13,740 bases of DNA, taken from positions 1 through 13,740 of the forward strand of contig SKNE01000213.1 of assembly GCA_007120675.1 (NCBI GenBank), read 5' to 3'. Each line of letters opens with the position of its first letter. The stretch's first letter is position 1. The notes under the pieces are model-generated. The model did not search any database. It worked only from the letters and a program-made list of their open reading frames with translations, and was not told the origin of the DNA. Below, piece after piece: positions 8,419 to 13,740 of the stretch. The translations under genes and the position numbers were made by a program. The DNA is from Bacteroidales bacterium (lineage in GTDB: Bacteria > Bacteroidota > Bacteroidia > Bacteroidales > UBA7960).

Positions 8419-9864
8419 TCACCTCTGGCTGAGCCATTCAGGCAGTACCGTGTTCTTCCACTCCTCCTTGTCTGCCCTGATCCGGTCCATGTCGAGTCCG
8501 ATATACTCCTGTGCCTTCTCTTTTGTGGAGATGTCTGGCATCTCAATGGGATAGTCCAGTCCGTGGTTACGGAATATGCCGGTAAGGAGCAGGCTGGCTT
8601 CCTGTGCCTTCTGGATGGAGGTGCCCAACACGCGCAACGCTTCTGAGGGCGAGTGGAAGCCCATGGCGTTGGCCGCCGCCACCCAGTCCCAGCGCCACTG
8701 TGAGTGCCTGATAAGCTGTAATACGGGGGCCATCTCTTCCTCGCTTGCGCCAGCGTCCCAGGCATGCTTCGCTTCGATGTGCACCCGGGCCAGGTTCCTT
8801 TCGGCTATGCGACGCAACTCACTCACCTTGTCCTGTTGTTCATAAACGCGGTCGATCAGGGCATCGGCATCGTCGCGGTGGCAGACCATGCACGACTGCT
8901 CCACTTTGGTTAGGGGACTCACCAGGTGGTGGTCGGTGAACTTGATGCCCCCTTCGCGCATGTACGGCATGTGGCAATCGGCGCAACTCACATCACGTTT
9001 GGCGTGTATGCCCGTCATGTAGAGCTCATAGTCGGGGTGTTGTGCCTTGAGCATGGGCGCGCGACTCAGGGCATGTACCCAGTCAACGTGCTCCACATTG
9101 TCTTTGTATCGCTCCATTTCCTCTGCCGTAAAGCCCTCATCCCACGGGAAGATCAGGTAGTTGTTTTCACCAAAGTAATATTCCACATGGCATTGGGCAC
9201 AAACCAGCGAACGCATCTCCTGTCGCGTGGCATCGTTGATGTCTATTCCCTGCCGTGCAAAGGCCTCCACCAGGGCGGGCCTGGTGATTCTAAGGTTCAT
9301 GGTCTGCGGATCATGGCAGTCCTGGCAACCAATGGGATGCTGAATATTGGGTCCCATCTCCGCCCAGGTTTGTTCGTAATAGCCTGAGATGCCCAATTCA
9401 TTCATCATGCGCGGCACATCCGTGCTCTTGCATGTCCAGCAGGTAGCCGGTTGCGGCACACCTGTCCGCAGCGTATTATGCACATCCTTCACAGAATAAT
9501 AGTGTCCCCGCCCCTGGTTGTAATCGCGCGAGAAAGCATACCCGGCCCACATGACCACCAGTTCCGGGTATTTTTCCAGGTAGTCAATCATGGCTGAACC
9601 GTAATACTTGCTCACAAAGGAGGTGTCCAGCGTTTTTTTGTAGCGCTCATATTGCCGTGGGAAGTTCTTCCCCCAGACAGCATTGTCAGGCTCCCAGTCG
9701 GGAATTGGACTCACCATCTGGAAGTACAGCTGCGCCTCGCTGCGGCGTTCAACAATGGAGGCGGCAAAAAGGCCGATGACAAACACTACGACGAGTGTGA
9801 GAAGAAACAATGCCCAGTTAACCCAGGGCTTTCTTGTTTTGTGTGCTTGTTGATTGTTTTCCAT
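8419..9864 (-). CDS. nrfA: Ammonia-forming cytochrome c nitrite reductase, catalytic subunit
   Basis: NrfA reduces nitrite to ammonium with six electrons (EC 1.7.2.2) outside the cytoplasmic membrane. The 481-residue protein has one N-terminal hydrophobic span (about 17-36) without a clear cleavage site, so it may stay anchored. It has five haem motifs: CWTCK (142-146), the NrfA-specific lysine-ligated active-site haem, then CQDCH (180), CAQCH (222), CADCH (294) and CMVCH (325). Catalytic residues match R133 (TLRTG), Y229 (HVEYYF) and H276 (KAQHP). The calcium ligands E228, K273 and Q275 are also present. The C-terminus keeps the RHSQWRWD and PDISTKEKAQ blocks. It begins 10 bp after nrfH, so the two are one unit. 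No ccs or other haem-attachment gene lies beside it in the window. The stop is TGA. Confidence 0.98.
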   Translation of the reverse strand: MENNQQAHKTRKPWVNWALFLLTLVVVFVIGLFAASIVERRSEAQLYFQMVSPIPDWEPDNAVWGKNFPRQYERYKKTLDTSFVSKYYGSAMIDYLEKYPELVVMWAGYAFSRDYNQGRGHYYSVKDVHNTLRTGVPQPATCWTCKSTDVPRMMNELGISGYYEQTWAEMGPNIQHPIGCQDCHDPQTMNLRITRPALVEAFARQGIDINDATRQEMRSLVCAQCHVEYYFGENNYLIFPWDEGFTAEEMERYKDNVEHVDWVHALSRAPMLKAQHPDYELYMTGIHAKRDVSCADCHMPYMREGGIKFTDHHLVSPLTKVEQSCMVCHRDDADALIDRVYEQQDKVSELRRIAERNLARVHIEAKHAWDAGASEEEMAPVLQLIRHSQWRWDWVAAANAMGFHSPSEALRVLGTSIQKAQEASLLLTGIFRNHGLDYPIEMPDISTKEKAQEYIGLDMDRIRADKEEWKNTVLPEWLSQR

Positions 9865-9874
9865 CTGTTTGCGT

Positions 9875-10504
9875 TTATTTTGGGTATTCTACTATTCGGG
9901 GTGATCTTGTTTGTTCCCTTCCTTCGCTTCCCTGGAGCCACCGTGGCAGCACGGTGGGAAGTCTTTCCACCAGGGCGTGGGGGGCTGCCGACAGGCTACG
10001 GACGCTGCCATGGGGCACATCCACGTGACAGTCCCAACAGAGCTTGCCATCTCCCCTTGCCGCTGAACGGCCTGTGACTTCAACCAGCTGGACCATATCG
10101 ACCAGGTCGATGTGGCACCGAATGCAGTTCTGCTGTACGACCCCCTTGCCACGGCTTTTAATGCGTATCACCTGGGGCTCCCAGCGCATGGTGAACCAGG
10201 TGGCGTGTTTTAAGCCATCGGTGCCCTTCACATAGTACTTGCTGAAGAAATTATCCTGTGGTACGTGGCACTCGGCACAAGTGGCCTCCCGTCCGTGACT
10301 GCCTTTATCCCATGAAGCAAAGTAGGGGTACATCACATGGCAATTGATGCAGGTCTCCGGCTCATCTGAAAGATAAGAACTTGCGTTCGAAATGTGTACC
10401 ACGAGCAGGAGAATGCCCACGAATATTCCCATGAGGACGGATACTGTCATGCGCCAGCTTTGTGGGGGCAGTAACCAGGTATACAGTCTTTTAATGACAC
10501 TCAT
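9875..10504 (-). CDS. nrfH: Cytochrome c nitrite reductase membrane subunit, tetrahaem quinol dehydrogenase
   Basis: NrfH (NapC/NirT family) takes electrons from menaquinol and passes them to NrfA on the outer face of the cytoplasmic membrane. From the ATG at 10504 the protein has 209 residues; a GTG two codons upstream (10510) is also possible. One membrane span lies at about 19-38. Four haem motifs follow: CINCH (52-56), CAECH (76-80), CIRCH (127-131) and CWDCH (156-160). The first is CxxCHxM with M58, the unusual methionine haem ligand described for NrfH. The tail after residue 160 (about 49 residues, Arg/Pro-rich) has no haem site and makes the protein longer than the Desulfovibrio form. 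It is the first gene of nrfHA and is divergent from the sensor kinase gene. Confidence 0.95.
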   Translation of the reverse strand: MSVIKRLYTWLLPPQSWRMTVSVLMGIFVGILLLVVHISNASSYLSDEPETCINCHVMYPYFASWDKGSHGREATCAECHVPQDNFFSKYYVKGTDGLKHATWFTMRWEPQVIRIKSRGKGVVQQNCIRCHIDLVDMVQLVEVTGRSAARGDGKLCWDCHVDVPHGSVRSLSAAPHALVERLPTVLPRWLQGSEGREQTRSPRIVEYPK

Positions 10505-10540
10505 TGCCACGCTGTTTTATGGATAAAGAAAAAAGGTACC

Positions 10541-10548
10541 GAAATATA
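10541..10548 (-). promoter_or_regulatory. Possible nrfHA promoter -7 element
   Basis: Read on the minus strand this is TATATTTC, one base from the TAnnTTTG consensus. It lies 36 bases upstream of the nrfH ATG in an A/T-rich patch (about 10525-10575). No good -33 motif and no FNR-type palindrome (TTGAT-N4-ATCAA) are present. The call rests on the motif and position only. Confidence 0.3.
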
Positions 10549-10684
10549 AACAAATTTTTTATATTGTCATAAAACGGGGCCAGTTGTCGTCAAAATAATA
10601 AACAGACCAAATAAACATAAGCCCTGCTGATGACAGGTTTAGGGCGCTTGCGACTGATTTCGTTTCGAATGGATAAATTTCTCA

Positions 10685-10692
10685 TATATTTG
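10685..10692 (+). promoter_or_regulatory. Promoter -7 element of the sensor kinase gene
   Basis: TATATTTG is a full match to the Bacteroidota TAnnTTTG element. A TTTC at 10663-10666, 18 bases upstream, may be a weak -33 site. The start codon is 46 bases downstream, a reasonable leader length. The 228-bp divergent region (10511-10738) holds this element and the possible nrf promoter; I see no gene in it. Confidence 0.6.
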
Positions 10693-10738
10693 TATAATAA
10701 TCTGGCAGATTTGCCGGCCGTTTGAACCTCGATCCATT

Positions 10739-12874
10739 ATGCGTCGCGTACTGAAGAAACCATTGCTGACCATGTCGGCCATATTGCTCCTGCCGCTTCT
10801 GCTGGCCGGTTCAGATCCGGTGAATCGCTGGCAGGATGAGGCGGACACCTTGACCGGGATCCTATTTGAAGAGGAGGTTACCGGCAGGGACCGCATGGAT
10901 GCGCTGATGAACCTGGCCTGGATCATACGGAGCAGTGATCCCCGCCAGGCTCTTGAATACTCCCTGGAGGCACTGGATATGGCCAGGTTTGGTGATGACC
11001 GGGAGTCTGAAGCCAGGCTCATGGCCAATATCGGTCACCTCCACTGGCGATTGGGAGACTACCATCAATCATTTGATTACCTGCTGCAATCCAGGCAACT
11101 CTACGAATCTCTCGGACATACCATGGGTTATGCGCGCACCTTAAACCACCTGGGGATCCTGTTTTCAGGCCAGGGACATTATGATAATGCCCTGGAGTAC
11201 TATTTGATGGCCCTTGGGATATACGAGGACCTTGATTCCGTCGCCAGGATCGCCTCGGTGCTGAACAACATTGGGATCGTTTATGAAAACCAGCATGATT
11301 ATGAGCGGGCCATTGAATACCACCGCCGGGCCATGGACATATCTGATCAGTTGGACAATGAACAGGGGATAGCCTTCTCCCTGCACAATATGGGCTCTGT
11401 CATGCTGAAACAGGGCGATTATGAGGGTGCCATGGCCAGTTATGAAGCTGCCCTGGCCATTCGGCAGAAGAACCCCGACAAAAGGCCAATGGCTTATACA
11501 CAAAGGAGTATTGGCTACCTGAACCATAAAAAGGGGCTGAATGAACTAGCCCTGGAGCAGCTGCTTGAAACGGAGAAACTATTCCGGGAGCTGGGTGATG
11601 ACCGGGCATTGGCGCAGATCCTGCATGACCTCGGGCAGGTTAGCATGGTCCTGGACCAGACGGAGGCGTCGGCCAGGTATTTTTATGAAAGCCTTCAGAT
11701 TGCCCGTGGGGCCGGCTTGCTCACCATTATTTCTGATAACTATTTAAGCTTAAGTGAACTGCTGGCTGCCCAGGTCCGCTTTGATTCAGCCTATGTCTAC
11801 CAACGGCGCCACATGAATATTCGTGACAGCATGTATGATGAGGAGGCCCGCAGGCGGATCATTGAGTTGGAACTCCTGTACGACAGGGAGAGGAAAGAGG
11901 CTGAAATTGACCTCTTGCGCAAGGCCAATCGAATCAAAGAGCTGGATTTGGAGAAAGAGTCGCTGCTAAGGAACCTGCTCCTGGTCTTTGCCTTTTTGGT
12001 GTTGATTTTGTTCTTCTTTTTGTTTTACCGGTTTTACGAATTAAGGCGAATAAACAAACAGCTCAGCAAGCAAAAGGAAGAGATCAGCCAGTACAACAAA
12101 GAACTCATCACGCAGAAACAAAAGGTGGAGGCGCTGAATGCCAGGCTCAGGGAGTCTGAGCAGCACCTGATGAACGCCAACAAAACCAAGGACAAGTTTT
12201 TTTCCATCATATCCCACGATTTGCGAAGCCCTTTTGCCTCCATCGTTAGCTTTTCCCGTATCCTGAAGCGGGATATAGAGCACTTGTCAAAGGCTGAGCT
12301 CCAGGAACTGGTCAGGCAGCTTGATTTGACAGTGGTGAAAATTAACGGACTTTTGGAGAACCTCCTGCAGTGGTCGCGTGCGCAGTCAGGGAAGATCCCC
12401 TATGCACCCGAATACTTCCTCGTGGGGGACCTGTTGACCGAAGTGCTTGACTTGTTTGCGGGCACCGCCAGGGACAAGGAAATTGAACTGGTGAAAGAGC
12501 TGCCCGGCGACCTGGTTGCCTGGGGCGATGTGAACATGACCCATACCGTGGCCAGAAACCTGCTATCCAATGCGGTAAAATTTACCCACCCCGGTGGCCA
12601 GGTGGTGGTGAGTGCAACGGCCCTTGAGGGCAAGGTGAACATTAGTGTGCGTGACAATGGGGTTGGGATGTCGGAGGAGGAGATGGAGAAGATATTCAGG
12701 CAGGATATCCTGCACAGTACCCATGGTACGCAGGACGAAAAAGGGAGTGGATTGGGACTGATCATCTGCAGTGAATTTGTAAAAAAACAAGGGGGTGACA
12801 TAGATATAAAGAGCCAGCAGGGGAAAGGAACAGAGATATCCTTCACCATTCCATCCGCCCCCGGGAATAAATAA
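10739..12874 (+). CDS. Membrane sensor histidine kinase with periplasmic TPR region
   Basis: The 711-residue protein is a two-component sensor kinase. A signal-like hydrophobic segment (about 8-24) is followed by five to seven tetratricopeptide repeats (about 50-345). These include LGDYHQSFDYLLQSRQLYES, GQGHYDNALEYYLMALGIYE, NQHDYERAIEYHRRAMDIS and KQGDYEGAMASYEAALAIR. A charged helix leads to one membrane span (411-431), then a coiled coil (about 435-480). The HisKA domain has FFSIISHDLRSPFA with H493 as the phosphate acceptor. The ATP-binding domain has NLLSNAVKF (N607, N611), VRDNGVGM (D639) and KGSGLGLIICSEF. There is no receiver or DNA-binding domain, so a separate response regulator is needed, and none is in the window. 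TPR kinases of this build are common in Bacteroidota; the signal is unknown. The gene is divergent from nrfHA. Confidence 0.93.
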   Translation: MRRVLKKPLLTMSAILLLPLLLAGSDPVNRWQDEADTLTGILFEEEVTGRDRMDALMNLAWIIRSSDPRQALEYSLEALDMARFGDDRESEARLMANIGHLHWRLGDYHQSFDYLLQSRQLYESLGHTMGYARTLNHLGILFSGQGHYDNALEYYLMALGIYEDLDSVARIASVLNNIGIVYENQHDYERAIEYHRRAMDISDQLDNEQGIAFSLHNMGSVMLKQGDYEGAMASYEAALAIRQKNPDKRPMAYTQRSIGYLNHKKGLNELALEQLLETEKLFRELGDDRALAQILHDLGQVSMVLDQTEASARYFYESLQIARGAGLLTIISDNYLSLSELLAAQVRFDSAYVYQRRHMNIRDSMYDEEARRRIIELELLYDRERKEAEIDLLRKANRIKELDLEKESLLRNLLLVFAFLVLILFFFLFYRFYELRRINKQLSKQKEEISQYNKELITQKQKVEALNARLRESEQHLMNANKTKDKFFSIISHDLRSPFASIVSFSRILKRDIEHLSKAELQELVRQLDLTVVKINGLLENLLQWSRAQSGKIPYAPEYFLVGDLLTEVLDLFAGTARDKEIELVKELPGDLVAWGDVNMTHTVARNLLSNAVKFTHPGGQVVVSATALEGKVNISVRDNGVGMSEEEMEKIFRQDILHSTHGTQDEKGSGLGLIICSEFVKKQGGDIDIKSQQGKGTEISFTIPSAPGNK

Positions 12875-12921
12875 TCACCTTAACGGGAGCGCTTCCAACG
12901 GCCTGTTCTCCATAAAATTCG

Positions 12922-12929
12922 TATATTTG
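12922..12929 (+). promoter_or_regulatory. Promoter -7 element for tRNA-Leu
   Basis: TATATTTG matches TAnnTTTG fully and lies 21 bases before the mature 5' end of the tRNA. That leaves room for a transcription start and a short 5' leader. No convincing -33 element is visible 19-21 bases upstream. Confidence 0.6.
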
Positions 12930-12950
12930 CAGCCGGTTTTACCGAGAGTT

Positions 12951-13035
12951 GCGGATGTGGCGTAATTGGTAGCCGCGCCAGACTTAGGATCTGGTGCCGC
13001 AAGGCGTGGGGGTTCGAGTCCCTCCATCCGCACCA
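12951..13035 (+). tRNA. tRNA-Leu, anticodon TAG, with encoded CCA
   Basis: A complete class II tRNA folds by eye. The acceptor stem is GCGGATG with CATCCGC, followed by A and an encoded CCA. The D arm GCG/CGC encloses TAATTGGTAGC. The anticodon stem CCAGA/TCTGG holds loop CTTAGGA, so the anticodon is TAG (12985-12987), reading CUA and other CUN leucine codons. A long variable arm GCC-GCAA-GGC, expected for tRNA-Leu, precedes the T arm with TTCGAGT. Total length is 85 bases. Confidence 0.97.
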
Positions 13036-13185
13036 GGTGGTTTGTTTGTCATTGACCTGCTTGAGCGCTTACCATTACCCGAATCTGCCAACGGAAATGG
13101 CAATAGTTGAGTTGATCACGGTCATTATCCACGGCAGGCATTTCACCCGACAGATAGCAATCATTCACAACCTTATTGAAACAGG

Positions 13186-13740
13186 ATGAATATTTCATTG
13201 GAAGAACGTTCACAATTAGAAGCGGTTATCAGGATAACCCTTGGAGAGGAGGACTATCGCGAGCCGGTAGAAAAGGAGTTGAAAACCCTTCAGAAAAAGG
13301 CACAAATGCCTGGTTTCAGGCCAGGCAAGGTACCCTTGGGCCTGGTTAAAAAAATGTACGGGAAGAGCGTCCTTGTTGAAGAGGTGAACAAAATACTGGC
13401 CGATGCCCTGTTCAACTACATCAAGGAAGAGGACCTGCAGGTGCTCGGAAACCCGATGCCTGACCAGGAAAAAGCAGACGGCATTGACTGGGACCAGCAG
13501 AAGGAGTTCACCTTTGAGTACCACGTGGGACTGGCCCCTGAGATCGAGCTGGAGCTGAATGGCGACATGGCATTTGATTACCACCAGATCCAGGTTGGCG
13601 ATGAGATGCTGGAGGACTATCTGACCAACATCCGGCAGCGTTACGGTAAGATGACCAATCCTGATGTGGCAGAGGCAGGTGATGTGCTGATGGGTGAGTT
13701 TGTTGAGATGGCCGGTGAAAACGAGCCCAAAACCGATGGG
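13186..13740 (+). CDS. tig: Trigger factor, N-terminal part (3' end outside window)
   Basis: Trigger factor is a ribosome-bound chaperone that meets nascent chains at the exit tunnel. The frame stays open for 185 codons from ATG 13186 to the last base, so the gene continues beyond the window. The N-terminal ribosome-binding domain shows the signature MPGFRPGKVPLGLVKKMYGK (about 45-64; GFRxGKxP binds the ribosome near L23). LVEEVNKILADALFNYI follows, then a beta-rich part and the start of the next domain around LEDYLTNIRQRYGKM. The ATG is preceded by AAACAGG, a possible weak ribosome-binding site. The 150-bp gap after the tRNA (13036-13185) holds no gene, no TAnnTTTG element and no clear terminator. 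Whether the PPIase-like domain is complete cannot be seen here. Confidence 0.93.
   Translation, partial: MNISLEERSQLEAVIRITLGEEDYREPVEKELKTLQKKAQMPGFRPGKVPLGLVKKMYGKSVLVEEVNKILADALFNYIKEEDLQVLGNPMPDQEKADGIDWDQQKEFTFEYHVGLAPEIELELNGDMAFDYHQIQVGDEMLEDYLTNIRQRYGKMTNPDVAEAGDVLMGEFVEMAGENEPKTDG

Noticed and set aside
10511..10640. FNR- or CRP-type operator for nrfHA
   Set aside because: I looked for TTGAT-N4-ATCAA and TGTGA-N6-TCACA palindromes and found none; scattered TTGTC words are not arranged as a symmetric site.
13086..13102. Inverted repeat TGCCA/TGGCA after the tRNA as a terminator
   Set aside because: Only five base pairs with a 7-base loop and no following T run.

Overview
The window comes from the chromosome of a member of the Bacteroidota, probably an anaerobic or facultative one near the Bacteroidales/Marinilabiliales; this placement is inferred. 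The gene order secY-map-infA-rpmJ-rpsM-rpsK-rpsD-rpoA-rplQ, the Bacteroidota-type ends of RpsD, RpoA and RpmJ, A-rich leaders with little Shine-Dalgarno signal, and TAnnTTTG promoter elements before two transcription units all support it.

Positions 1-5288, plus strand: the distal part of the spc/alpha ribosomal-protein operon. The 3' end of secY is followed by map, infA, rpmJ (38 codons), rpsM, rpsK, rpsD, rpoA and rplQ. A clear intrinsic terminator at 5250-5288 closes the operon. The genes serve protein export, N-terminal Met removal, translation initiation, ribosome assembly and RNA polymerase assembly. Two features stand out. An in-frame TAA at 4352-4354 splits rpoA 22 codons before its conserved end. 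rplQ carries a long acidic C-terminal tail that includes four tandem 18-bp repeats. A strong hairpin lies between rpsM and rpsK.

Positions 5289-8357, plus strand: eno (enolase) and, 14 bp downstream, a Na+/phosphate cotransporter-like membrane protein with a C-terminal PhoU-like domain.

Positions 8358-10504, minus strand: nrfH-nrfA, which encode the membrane quinol dehydrogenase and pentahaem nitrite reductase for nitrite ammonification. The unit converges on the transporter gene. No cytochrome c maturation gene is next to it in the window.

Positions 10505-13740, plus strand: divergent from nrfHA is a sensor kinase with a periplasmic TPR region, one membrane span and a HisKA/HATPase core, with no response regulator nearby. 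It is followed by tRNA-Leu(TAG) with encoded CCA, then the 5' part of tig (trigger factor), which runs off the window end. No gene-free stretch reaches 300 bases. I saw no CRISPR array, insertion sequence, prophage or obvious new defence-type system. The most unusual item is the rpoA stop codon.
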